Assembly: GCA_021790075.1 (NCBI GenBank)
Contig: JAJYIN010000001.1
Span: forward strand, 11,172 to 43,619
Direction: 5' to 3'
Length of the DNA: 32,448 nt
Source of the DNA: Actinomycetes bacterium
GTDB taxonomy: Bacteria; Actinomycetota; Thermoleophilia; BMS3ABIN01
Each line of letters opens with the position of its first letter. Position 1 is the first letter of the stretch. Position numbers and translations under genes: made by a program. The notes below the pieces were generated by a model. That model did no database searches. It was given only the letters and a program-made list of their open reading frames with translations, and had not been told where the DNA came from. Of the stretch, positions 6,900 through 15,277 are shown one piece after another.

Positions 6900-8714
6900 A
6901 TGTCGTTAAAACGTATGCTGATCGGGCAGCCGATCGAGACCGTGCAGGAGAAGCACGAACGCCTCTCCAAGGTCACAGGGCTGGCCATCTTTTCTTCTGA
7001 CAACCTCTCCTCGGTCGCGTATGCAACCGAGGAGATCCTGCTGGCGCTGATGGTGGCCGGCACGGCGCTGCTCAATTACGCCCTGTTCATCGCCATCGCT
7101 ATCGCAGCTCTGCTGGCAATCATCGCCATTTCGTACTTCCAGACCATCCATGCCTACCCCACGGGCGGCGGTTCCTACATCGTGGCCAAGGATAACCTCG
7201 GCACGGTGTCCGGTCTGGTCGCCGGGGCGGCGCTCCTGATCGACTATGTGCTGACCGTTGCCGTCAGCATTACCGCCGGCATTGCCGCGGTCACCTCGGC
7301 GGTTCCCTCCCTCTACGAGCACAGGGTGCTGCTCTGCCTGATCGCCATCGTCATCCTCATGCTCGGAAACCTCAGGGGATTGCGCGAAGCCGGCAAGTTG
7401 TTCGCTCTGCCTACCTATTTCTTTATCTTCAGCCTGCTGGGACTGATCGGCGTCGGCCTCTTCAAGGCCTTCACCGGCGCCGTGGCGCCCGCGCCCCTGC
7501 CGCCCATCACGGCCGCCGTCAGTTACGTGCCCCTGCTCGTCGTCCTGCGCGCGTTCGCATCCGGCTGCGCGGCCGTGACCGGTATCGAAGCCGTCTCCAA
7601 CGGCGTCAGCGCCTTCAAACCGCCGGAGGCCCGCAACGCCAGCATGACGCTCCTGATAATGGCGGCCCTCCTGGGGATCATGTTTGTCGGCACCTCTTTC
7701 CTGGCCGACCATTTCAACATCATCCCGGTGGAGAACCAGACCGTGCTCTCACTGCTGGCGGCCACGATCTTTTCCAAGGGTGTCATCTATTACCTGATCC
7801 AGGCGGCCACGGCGCTGATCCTGATACTGGCCGCCAATACATCCTTCCAGGACTTCCCCCGCCTGTCGTCCGTGATGGCCGCCGACGGTTTCATGCCCCG
7901 GCAGCTGGGCAGCCGCGGCGACCGGCTGGTGTTTTCCAACGGCATCATCATCCTGGGAGGCTTCGCCGCCGTGCTGGTGATCGTCTTCGGTGGCGATACG
8001 CATCGCCTGATTCCGCTGTACGCGGTCGGCGTCTTTCTCGCCATCACCCTCTCCCAGGCAGGCATGGTCAAGCATTGGCTCAGCAATCGGGAAAAGCACT
8101 GGCGCCGGAATATCCTCATCAACGGCCTGGGGGCGTTTACCACCACCATCGTGGTCATTATCATCGTCTGGTCCAAGTTCCGGGACGGGGCCTGGATCGT
8201 GGTCCTCGCCATTCCGCTGATCGTTTACCTGACCATGCAGGTAAAACGCCATTACGATTCCATCGCCAGGCAGCTGTCGCTGGAAGGGGAGGCGCCCCAG
8301 GCCGAGTTCTCGCACCATTCGGTGATCATACCGGTCTCCGGGGTACAGCGCGCGGTCGTGGGCGCGGTCAGGTACGCCAAGGTGCTGTCTGACGACGTCA
8401 CGGCCGTCTATGTGTGTTTCGACCCGGCAGCTACCGCAAAGGTGAGGGAGAAATGGGAGCAGTACGGCATGGGCGTGCCGCTGCTGGTGCTGGACTCACC
8501 CTACCGCTCGGTGATCGAGCCGCTGATGGAATACATCGAGGGCGTGCGCGAAATCCATCCCGACGGCGTCATCACCGTCATCCTGCCTGAATTCGTGCCC
8601 CAGCGCTGGTGGCATCACCTGCTGCATAACCAGACCGCGCTGCTGATCAAAGGTATTTTACTGTTCAAAAAAGGTGTGGTGGCCACCAGCGTGCCGCTGC
8701 ACCTGCGGGCCTAG
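6900..8714 (+). CDS. kimA: KimA-type potassium importer (APC superfamily)
   Basis: This is a 604-aa membrane protein of the KimA (YdaO) family, a high-affinity K+/H+ symporter of the amino acid-polyamine-cation superfamily. About 12 membrane segments fill residues 35-445, followed by a cytosolic USP-like domain (about 455-604) ending in a highly conserved stretch around PEFVPQRWWHHLLHNQTALL. The N-terminal signature SSDNLSSVAYATEE is typical of the family and includes its key Asp and Tyr. Start: ATG with GAGG 5 bp upstream. The preceding c-di-AMP riboswitch strongly supports K+ transport over amino acid transport, because KimA is the classic target of this regulation. Confidence 0.93.
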   Translation: MSLKRMLIGQPIETVQEKHERLSKVTGLAIFSSDNLSSVAYATEEILLALMVAGTALLNYALFIAIAIAALLAIIAISYFQTIHAYPTGGGSYIVAKDNLGTVSGLVAGAALLIDYVLTVAVSITAGIAAVTSAVPSLYEHRVLLCLIAIVILMLGNLRGLREAGKLFALPTYFFIFSLLGLIGVGLFKAFTGAVAPAPLPPITAAVSYVPLLVVLRAFASGCAAVTGIEAVSNGVSAFKPPEARNASMTLLIMAALLGIMFVGTSFLADHFNIIPVENQTVLSLLAATIFSKGVIYYLIQAATALILILAANTSFQDFPRLSSVMAADGFMPRQLGSRGDRLVFSNGIIILGGFAAVLVIVFGGDTHRLIPLYAVGVFLAITLSQAGMVKHWLSNREKHWRRNILINGLGAFTTTIVVIIIVWSKFRDGAWIVVLAIPLIVYLTMQVKRHYDSIARQLSLEGEAPQAEFSHHSVIIPVSGVQRAVVGAVRYAKVLSDDVTAVYVCFDPAATAKVREKWEQYGMGVPLLVLDSPYRSVIEPLMEYIEGVREIHPDGVITVILPEFVPQRWWHHLLHNQTALLIKGILLFKKGVVATSVPLHLRA

Positions 8715-8753
8715 CCGGGCTTTCTGCTGAGGCTAGACCGTGAAGCGTGCGGC

Positions 8754-8782
8754 GGCCTGGTGGCCTCTCCCGGCCGCAGGCC
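8754..8782. terminator. Hairpin between convergent kimA and htrA
   Basis: GGCCTG (8754-8759) pairs with CAGGCC (8777-8782) around an inner GGCC/GGCC pair. A second, overlapping-stop hairpin, CTAGCC (8711-8716) / GGCTAG (8731-8736), lies just before it. Neither has a good T run, so a terminator role for the convergent genes is only suggested by position. Confidence 0.3.
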
Positions 8783-8796
8783 AGCTCAACCTGCTG

Positions 8797-9936
8797 TCAA
8801 CCTCCGGTGGACGGCGCCGTCCCCAGGATGACCTGGATGTTCATCTGGTTGCCGCCCCTCTGAACCGTCAGGTTGACTTTATCGCCTGGTTTGAGCGTGT
8901 TAATGATCCCTGCCAGATCGGAATCGCTGACCAGAGGCGTGCCGTTGGCGCTCGTAATCACATCGTTGGGCTTGAGGCCGGCTGCTGCCGCCGGCGAGCC
9001 GCTGGCGACCTGGCTCACCAGGACGCCCTTGGTGATATTGAGGCCGAGGTGGGCCGCCACCGCGGGATCCAGCGGCGCATAGGTAATGCCCATATAGGGA
9101 TGCACCACATGGCCGGTGGCCACAATCTGGTCCGCTAACGACTTGGCGGTATTGACCGATATAGCGAAGCCGATCCCCTGCGCGACCGCTCCGGATGTGT
9201 CCGAGCTCGCCACCAGCGTGTTTATGCCGATCACCTGGCCGCTCAGGGTGACCAGCGGTCCGCCGGAATTGCCCGGGTTAATGGGGGCGTCGGTCTGGAT
9301 CACATCGAACAGGTACGGCCCCGGTTGATTGGGTGTGGTGGCCGGTTCCTGCACCGCCCGGCCCAGGGCGCTGATCACGCCCGCGGTGACGGTCGGCCCG
9401 CCCGGCAGCGCCAGCGCGTTTCCGATCGCCACTACCCACTCCCCTACCTGCCCTTTGCTGGAATCACCCAGCGAAGCCACCGGCAGGTTGTCACCGGTGA
9501 TCTGCACCACGGCTATGTCAGACAGGCTGTCGCCGCCGATGATCTTGCCGCTGAAGGAACGCCCGTCCGGCAGGGTCACCAGCAGGCTCTGGGCGCCCTC
9601 GATCACATGATTGTTGGTGAGGATATGGCCCTGGTCGTCATAGATGACGCCGGACCCGACACCGGCAGGTATCGTGTAAGGCTGGTTGAACTGTCCGGAT
9701 ACCTGCTGCTGGTTGGTGATCCGGACGACTGCCGGTTTCACCGCCTGGGTCGCCTGGATAATCGCGGCGCTAAAACCACCGGCGCTGGGAATGTTCGGCG
9801 GCGGCGCCAGATTTCCCGGTGCGGTGCCGGTTGGGGATGTGCCGGTTGTCTGCTGATCATCGCAGCCGCTCACCAACCCGGTGACCAGAGCCGCGATCAG
9901 CAAGATACCGGCGGCAAGGACAGTTACCTTTCTCAT
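8797..9936 (-). CDS. htrA: HtrA/DegP-like serine protease, lipoprotein form with PDZ domain
   Basis: This is an envelope quality-control protease. The chosen start (MRKVTVLAAG) has a strong AGGGGGA ribosome site 5 bp upstream; a second ATG lies directly before it. It has a signal peptide with the lipobox VSGC, giving an acylated Cys25, so the enzyme should be membrane-anchored outside the cell. A Pro/Thr/Gly linker follows. The catalytic triad is intact: His110 in LTNNHVIEG, Asp140 in SLSDIAVV and Ser224 in NPGNSGGPL. The C-terminal third (about 285-375) is a PDZ domain (GVLVSQVASGSPAAAAGLK). A TATAAA-like -10 lies near 9988-9993. Length (379 aa) is normal. Confidence 0.94.
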   Translation of the reverse strand: MRKVTVLAAGILLIAALVTGLVSGCDDQQTTGTSPTGTAPGNLAPPPNIPSAGGFSAAIIQATQAVKPAVVRITNQQQVSGQFNQPYTIPAGVGSGVIYDDQGHILTNNHVIEGAQSLLVTLPDGRSFSGKIIGGDSLSDIAVVQITGDNLPVASLGDSSKGQVGEWVVAIGNALALPGGPTVTAGVISALGRAVQEPATTPNQPGPYLFDVIQTDAPINPGNSGGPLVTLSGQVIGINTLVASSDTSGAVAQGIGFAISVNTAKSLADQIVATGHVVHPYMGITYAPLDPAVAAHLGLNITKGVLVSQVASGSPAAAAGLKPNDVITSANGTPLVSDSDLAGIINTLKPGDKVNLTVQRGGNQMNIQVILGTAPSTGG

Positions 9937-10045
9937 CATGTCCCCCTTCGAGTCTCCCGTGGCTTCCAACAGATTTGAGCTAGGCTTTTTATACCCGGAG
10001 GGCCCCGGTCAAAACCGGCCGGCTCCCTGGCGCTCGAGGCCGCCG

Positions 10046-11923
10046 TTATTTTACCTTGAATTTCTTCTCTCCGATCTGCTCGATTCGCAAATTGAGATCG
10101 GCCGGACCTGCTTTGAGGCTGGCCCATTCACGCCTGATCACGTTGATGTGATTATCAGGCCTGATTAAATCCATCCAAGATTTTATGGAGTAATACTCAG
10201 GATATGAAATCTCTTTCGCATGGATGTATTGTCCCTCAAAGTTGCTGATACCAACGGGAAGATTGTAAAATTCTACCTCGCTGCCCGCGGGAAATTTGTT
10301 AACATTTTCCTTAATTCTGGTCAGCAGGAGGCCGGTAAAATCACTGTCCGTCTTCCATTCGTCAGCCCGATTGATCAAATAGGTCGATAAGGGAAACGAG
10401 AGAGCCAAAGCCGCCGCGAGAAGGAAGGCAACTATTCTCGCTGCGTTTCTTGTCCGACGTCTGGATGACCATGATTGCACTGCTGATTTTGCGGCTTTTT
10501 GGCTTTCAAGCAGAAACACTGAAACCAGAATACTGAAAGGGACCAGAGGGAAGTACGCGTTTCTGTGAGCGAAAGTCAAGGTTGGTAGATAAATCAGAAG
10601 AGGGACGACCAGCCAAATGACGGCAAACAGCACCAGCTTTCCGTAGATTGAATAACGATAGTAATTTATCAGTTTCCGGCGTTGATCAAACGCAATCAGA
10701 ATCAGCCCGCATACAACTATGAGCAAGGGAATCAGGCTTCGCAAGCTTTGTTTAACCGACTGATTAAAGAAGCTGTTCATTATGGGGCCGGAAGCGAAAA
10801 TCAAGCCAAAAAACAAAAGAGTGATTGTGAAATAGACAGAATATGCCGCGTTGCGCTCTTTCCTGTTCCATGTTTCCCAGTTCTTGAACAGGCGCCATGC
10901 ATAAAAAAAGAGAAAAAGGGTTGCCGACCCCAGAAACAGATAAACCAGAGTTTTCCATGAATATAAAGAAAAGGGCCGAAAGAGCCAGCCCAGTATATCG
11001 CCCGGGTACAGGAGGTCGGAAAAATACATGGAGCTGATTTTGGAAAAAGCCTCAACGTTGTTTTCAGGAAGGTGAACCCTCCAATGATATCCTCCCATAC
11101 CATGCAAAACCATAGTGCGCCAAACCAGGAAAATGCCGGTGGCAACCAGATATGGAGCGCAGGTTTTTAAAATGGCGAGAACGTCTCTTTTGCAAACTTT
11201 CCCGGCAGAAAAGATGGCCAGGTAAGCGATGAGCAAAGCAGGAAGCGCGAAGGCGATTTCTTCGGAGCCGAGCGCCAGGAGATAAGAAACCAGGGAGGGA
11301 ACAAGATACCTTTTTCTGTGTGGTGAAGCATCGACATATTTAATAAAAAACAGAAAGGCAATGAGCATAAAAATTGCCGGTAGAATGGTCTGCCGCCGGG
11401 AAGATGCGGCCAGACTTTCGAGCACAATTGGGTGAACTGTAAACACGAGTCCACTTAGAATAGAAGCAGTGCGGCTCCGGCTCAGGATGAAAACGACGTA
11501 GACGACCAGAAACACAGCGGAAAGATGAAGAAGAAAGTCGGTCAAGTGATACCCAAACGGGTTGAGACCCCACAAAGCGTAATCGAGGCTGTAGGATAAA
11601 ACCGAAACCGGCCTGTAAGCTACGGCAACATCAAAGCCTGTTCCCGCCATCGTGTACTTGCCAAAAATCCTCACCACGTCGTGAAGACCATGGATTCTGC
11701 CAGTGTCGATCAGGCTGAGGGTGTCGCTTCCCACAAAGGAATAACCAAATATGTCCTTGTAAAAGACGAGGGCAATCAGAGCCAGAGATGCAAGAATAAC
11801 AAGGAAGGCGGTTTTTCCAGCAACAGGCTCTTTGCGCGCGCGCTCTTTGGCATAAGTCCCGGTTGCTGATAGTTTGGCTATGTTCTCTTTGCCGGTTGCC
11901 ATTTCAGAAGAGATGCTTCCCAA
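10046..11923 (-). CDS. GT-C fold membrane protein, PMT/TMTC-like glycosyltransferase candidate
   Basis: This is a 625-aa polytopic protein with about 11-13 membrane segments and a short C-terminal extracytoplasmic domain. The N-terminal region has the GT-C pattern: a first membrane helix followed by an acidic loop (VGSDTLSLID, Asp67 and Asp73), then YRPVSVLSYSLDYALWG and NPFGYHLTDFLLH, which recall O-mannosyltransferase/TMTC proteins. Such enzymes move sugars from lipid-linked donors to proteins or cell-wall polymers outside the membrane; the substrate cannot be told. The TTG start is used because GGGAG lies 10 bp upstream; an ATG at 11902 is an alternative. The gene is clearly more AT-rich than its neighbours (line 10141-10200 is 22 G+C of 60), which suggests transfer. 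It follows two DUF2723 genes by 6 bp. Confidence 0.75.
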   Translation of the reverse strand: MGSISSEMATGKENIAKLSATGTYAKERARKEPVAGKTAFLVILASLALIALVFYKDIFGYSFVGSDTLSLIDTGRIHGLHDVVRIFGKYTMAGTGFDVAVAYRPVSVLSYSLDYALWGLNPFGYHLTDFLLHLSAVFLVVYVVFILSRSRTASILSGLVFTVHPIVLESLAASSRRQTILPAIFMLIAFLFFIKYVDASPHRKRYLVPSLVSYLLALGSEEIAFALPALLIAYLAIFSAGKVCKRDVLAILKTCAPYLVATGIFLVWRTMVLHGMGGYHWRVHLPENNVEAFSKISSMYFSDLLYPGDILGWLFRPFSLYSWKTLVYLFLGSATLFLFFYAWRLFKNWETWNRKERNAAYSVYFTITLLFFGLIFASGPIMNSFFNQSVKQSLRSLIPLLIVVCGLILIAFDQRRKLINYYRYSIYGKLVLFAVIWLVVPLLIYLPTLTFAHRNAYFPLVPFSILVSVFLLESQKAAKSAVQSWSSRRRTRNAARIVAFLLAAALALSFPLSTYLINRADEWKTDSDFTGLLLTRIKENVNKFPAGSEVEFYNLPVGISNFEGQYIHAKEISYPEYYSIKSWMDLIRPDNHINVIRREWASLKAGPADLNLRIEQIGEKKFKVK

Positions 11924-11929
11924 ACTGAC

Positions 11930-13471
11930 TTATCTCCCTTTCACTTCATAGAGCGCTTCTGCGACCGGAAAAGGCTCGCCATGTTCAAAATCCTGGTAAG
12001 TGACGGCTTTATATTCCAAGGGAAAGGGTCCGCCCAGCTCTTTGATATTTGGCAGTGGCTTAAACGGCAGGGTTACCGAAATCAGGATCTGCGCCCCGGG
12101 GTTCTCTTCCTCCGCCCGCCTCAAAAGACCGGGCAGCGTTTCCCTGGTCGCCCCGATCAGCCTGATATCAGTGCGCTCGCTATCGATTTTCTGGGCATAA
12201 AGCAACCCCGTATATGAATCCCAATCGGCCAGGATTACCGCATCCTGCCTGGAGTGATCAAAAACTGTATTAATATATTGCCTCATGCCATAATCATTTC
12301 TGTGGTTGACGAAGTCCCATGTTCTGGTAACTCCCAGCAACAGCACCGCGAAATAAACGGCTCCAATGATGATCACCGGCAGATGGCGCAGGCGTCCCCG
12401 GCCCAGGTAAGCCTCACCCATGCACATGATGAGAAAAACAGAAAACCCTGTCCACACGGAGAAGTACATCAGTAAAGACAGATGATAAAAGGGATAGTCG
12501 CCGCTAAAGAAAAACAGGAAAAACATGTGCGCCACCATGGCCGCGGCGAGAAATAAAAGGGGGCGCCACAGGTTCCGCAGCGCCGGCCACACAGCCGGAT
12601 ACAAAAGCACGATGGCCGGTCCAAATACGAGAAAGGCATAAGACGGGAAATAGCTTTGCTGAACTACCTGTACAAGCAGGTCCTTGGTCTGAACAAGCCC
12701 CGGCAGCTTCAGCGTCTCATGGCCTTCCGCCCGGGCATCGCTGGCAGAAACATACCTGATAAAAGACGTAACAGAGTCAATTTGCTGATAATCGATTAGC
12801 GGATGCATTGCGCTGCGAATCGGCAGAAACAAGTAAGGACTGATCCCTAAAAGGAAAAAAGCAAGAGTCAATAAAAGCGGCTTGGTCCGGAATAGCCCGC
12901 GCCACGGCCCCAGAAAAAAGATACCGGCAACCAGGACCGGTAAAAAAAACAATAAAGTGATGTGCCAGGTTATACCTGCGCCGAACAGCCCCGCCCCCAC
13001 CCATACCAGGCGATTGTCTCCGTTTCGTCGCCAAATAAGTAACAGTGTCAGCAGAATTGCGCTTATGGCTGGTACAGCATTGTACGGATTGGCCACCGCC
13101 GCGTGTGACCACCAAAGTCCGCCAACCGCCAGGGTGATGCTGGACACCAGAGCAGGCAACATACGGCCGAACAACGTATAACTAAGAGCATAAACAGCAA
13201 CTACGCCAATGGCGCCGATGACCGCAGATAAAAAATTTACGCGGACGGCGACATTTCCGACAGGGGCGAGCGAAAAAAGCCAGGCCACGATATCGTACGC
13301 CGGCGAACCGGGCGCATGGGCAATTCCCATGGTGGCGGCGCTGGCCTGCCAGTCGGCGACATCGTGGGCAAGTACGTCCGGAGCGACGGTATAAGAATAA
13401 AGGGCGAGGGTGGCCAAGCCCAGGAGAAAACCAGCGATAACGCTGGGCTTGAGAAAGAAAGCTTTCATCAC
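11930..13471 (-). CDS. DUF2723-family membrane protein (GT-C-like), copy 2
   Basis: This is a 513-aa polytopic protein of the DUF2723 family, predicted GT-C-type membrane glycosyltransferases of unknown substrate. About 10-12 membrane segments are followed by a soluble C-terminal part. It is a paralogue of the gene just upstream: both share SYAFLVFGPAI.LLYPAVWP and DAVILADWDSY..LLYAQK.D.ER. The N-terminal loop that reads DSGE in its neighbour and in the family reads HDVAD here (Asp37, Asp40), so the active-site-like motif has diverged. A GTG at 13471 and an ATG at 13468 are both possible starts; the upstream gene stops at 13472, so they are coupled. G+C is somewhat lower than in the flanking housekeeping genes. 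Confidence 0.82.
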   Translation of the reverse strand: MMKAFFLKPSVIAGFLLGLATLALYSYTVAPDVLAHDVADWQASAATMGIAHAPGSPAYDIVAWLFSLAPVGNVAVRVNFLSAVIGAIGVVAVYALSYTLFGRMLPALVSSITLAVGGLWWSHAAVANPYNAVPAISAILLTLLLIWRRNGDNRLVWVGAGLFGAGITWHITLLFFLPVLVAGIFFLGPWRGLFRTKPLLLTLAFFLLGISPYLFLPIRSAMHPLIDYQQIDSVTSFIRYVSASDARAEGHETLKLPGLVQTKDLLVQVVQQSYFPSYAFLVFGPAIVLLYPAVWPALRNLWRPLLFLAAAMVAHMFFLFFFSGDYPFYHLSLLMYFSVWTGFSVFLIMCMGEAYLGRGRLRHLPVIIIGAVYFAVLLLGVTRTWDFVNHRNDYGMRQYINTVFDHSRQDAVILADWDSYTGLLYAQKIDSERTDIRLIGATRETLPGLLRRAEEENPGAQILISVTLPFKPLPNIKELGGPFPLEYKAVTYQDFEHGEPFPVAEALYEVKGR

Positions 13472-15106
13472 TTAGGGAGTCGTATCCTTCACCTCAAAAA
13501 GCTGCAAAGCGGCAGGGAGCGGTTCACCGTGAGAGTAGTCCTGGTAGGTCTTGCCCTTGATGCTCACAAAGATTGGTTGGCTCAGTGCCACAATATTGTT
13601 CGCCTGGTCCATTGGCAAAGTGCGGGAAAGCAATATCTGGTTTCTAGGATATTCCGACTCAAGCTGCGACACTTCCTCGCGCCACACGGCCGGTTGCAGC
13701 GATACTTTGAGAGTCAAATCAGGCCGCTCACCATCAACCTTCTGGGCGTAAAGAAGCGCGGGATAAGAGTCCCAGTCGGCCAGAATGACAGCATCCGGCC
13801 GAGCGGTCGCGAAAACATCGTCCACGTAGTGCCGCATGCTTACATCATTGGCATGGTTAACAAAACTCCAGACTCTTGGGATGCCGAGGGCCAGCATCGC
13901 AAAAAAGAACACTCCGGTCGCGACAACAAGCAACCGGCGCAACTTTTCGCCTTCCAGATAGCTCTCACCAACAGTCATGATGAGATAGACCGAGAAACCG
14001 ACCCAAATGGAAAAATAAAACAGCAGCGGCAGATAGTACTGGTCATACATGCCGCTGATCAGTATGACCATCGTCATCTGCAGCACCATGCCTGCCAGTA
14101 AAAAGAGCAGAATACGGACGAATGGTTTGATTCTTGGCCACACGGCCGGATACAGCAGGATAATCGCCGGCCCGAACACCAGAAAGGCGTAAGAGGGATA
14201 ATAACTGCTGCGGACTACTTCGGTAAGCCGGGCCTTGACGTCTCCCAGCCCCGGCACCTGGATCACTTCATGCCCTGGGTTTGGCCGCGTTTCTGCGCCT
14301 GAAAGATAATCCTTGAAAGAAGAAAACGAATTAACCTTCGTAAAGGCAACAACCGCGGGATTCATGGCGCTGCGGATCGGGACGTACGCATAAAAAGAGA
14401 ATCCCACAATGAACATGCCAATAGTCAACGCTATCGGCAGGGGTTTTAGCAGCCGGCGCCAGGGACCAAGCACAAATATTCCTACCACCATCACGGGAAG
14501 GAAAAAAAGCATAGTCGTGTGCCACGAATAACCAAATCCCGCCAGCAGCGCTCCCCCCCAGACCAACCGGTTGTCGCCGCTTTTACGCCAAAGCAACAAG
14601 AGAATCAATAATACGGCCATGATCAACACGATGGTGTTGTAGGGCACTGCCACCGAAGCCTGCGACCACCACAAGCGCGCCACCCCTAATGTCACGGCCG
14701 ATACGAGCGCCGGCAACATGCGTCCGAAAATAATCATCATGAGGGCGTAGGCGGCCACCACCCCCGCGGCGCTGGTGATAACCGAGACGTAGCTGATCCT
14801 GGCCGCCGCCGAGCCGATCGGAACCAGGCTAAAGAGCCATGAGACGATGGTGTACGCCGGAGTTCCAGGCCCGTGGGTAATGCCGAGGGTCGCTCCCGCC
14901 GCCTGCCATTCGCCCGAGTCATGGGCCAACACATCGGGAGCCAGAGTAATGGTGTAAATAATTATGGCAGCCAGTCCCAGAACAACTCCTGCCACCGTGA
15001 CCGGTGTGCGGAAAAAGGCTTTCCGCTGCTCCTCCCCGGCCGGATGCGCCAGCTTTTGTGTTTCCTTGCGACAGGCAGGGGCTGCGGGGATGGTTGTGGG
15101 TAACAT
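13472..15106 (-). CDS. DUF2723-family membrane protein (GT-C-like), copy 1
   Basis: This is a 544-aa polytopic protein, first gene of a three-gene membrane cluster. It has a cytosolic N-terminal tail of about 33 residues, then about 10-12 membrane helices. The family motif is well kept: PDVLAHDSGEWQ (Asp63, Glu66) followed by GITHGPGTPAY and WLFSLVPIGSAAARISY, as in DUF2723 proteins, where it faces outside after the first helix. The C-terminal soluble segment contains DAVILADWDSYPALLYAQK. Start: ATG with AGGAG 7 bp upstream. A role in cell-surface glycosylation is an inference from fold and context only. Confidence 0.85.
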   Translation of the reverse strand: MLPTTIPAAPACRKETQKLAHPAGEEQRKAFFRTPVTVAGVVLGLAAIIIYTITLAPDVLAHDSGEWQAAGATLGITHGPGTPAYTIVSWLFSLVPIGSAAARISYVSVITSAAGVVAAYALMMIIFGRMLPALVSAVTLGVARLWWSQASVAVPYNTIVLIMAVLLILLLLWRKSGDNRLVWGGALLAGFGYSWHTTMLFFLPVMVVGIFVLGPWRRLLKPLPIALTIGMFIVGFSFYAYVPIRSAMNPAVVAFTKVNSFSSFKDYLSGAETRPNPGHEVIQVPGLGDVKARLTEVVRSSYYPSYAFLVFGPAIILLYPAVWPRIKPFVRILLFLLAGMVLQMTMVILISGMYDQYYLPLLFYFSIWVGFSVYLIMTVGESYLEGEKLRRLLVVATGVFFFAMLALGIPRVWSFVNHANDVSMRHYVDDVFATARPDAVILADWDSYPALLYAQKVDGERPDLTLKVSLQPAVWREEVSQLESEYPRNQILLSRTLPMDQANNIVALSQPIFVSIKGKTYQDYSHGEPLPAALQLFEVKDTTP

Positions 15107-15240
15107 GGAACGACTCCTGCTTCTGCTACTTGCTGATGTTAGCGGGGTGTAAACCTGCCCATACTTCTATCGCTGCAACGTCCGCTGATATTCCTGCTGA
15201 TTATTGCTAATCTGTACGCCTTCCTTCATCAGAATCATCG

Positions 15241-15258
15241 CCCGGACCGTCGTCCGGG
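15241..15258 (-). terminator. Hairpin downstream of ftsK
   Basis: The perfect arms CCCGGAC (15241-15247) and GTCCGGG (15252-15258) surround a 4-nt loop 19 bp past the ftsK stop codon. There is no T run after it on the minus strand, so it may only slow or protect the transcript end. The rest of the 171-bp gap before the DUF2723 gene shows nothing beyond its ribosome site. Confidence 0.35.
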
Positions 15259-15277
15259 TCGTCAAAATCAGGGCTCA

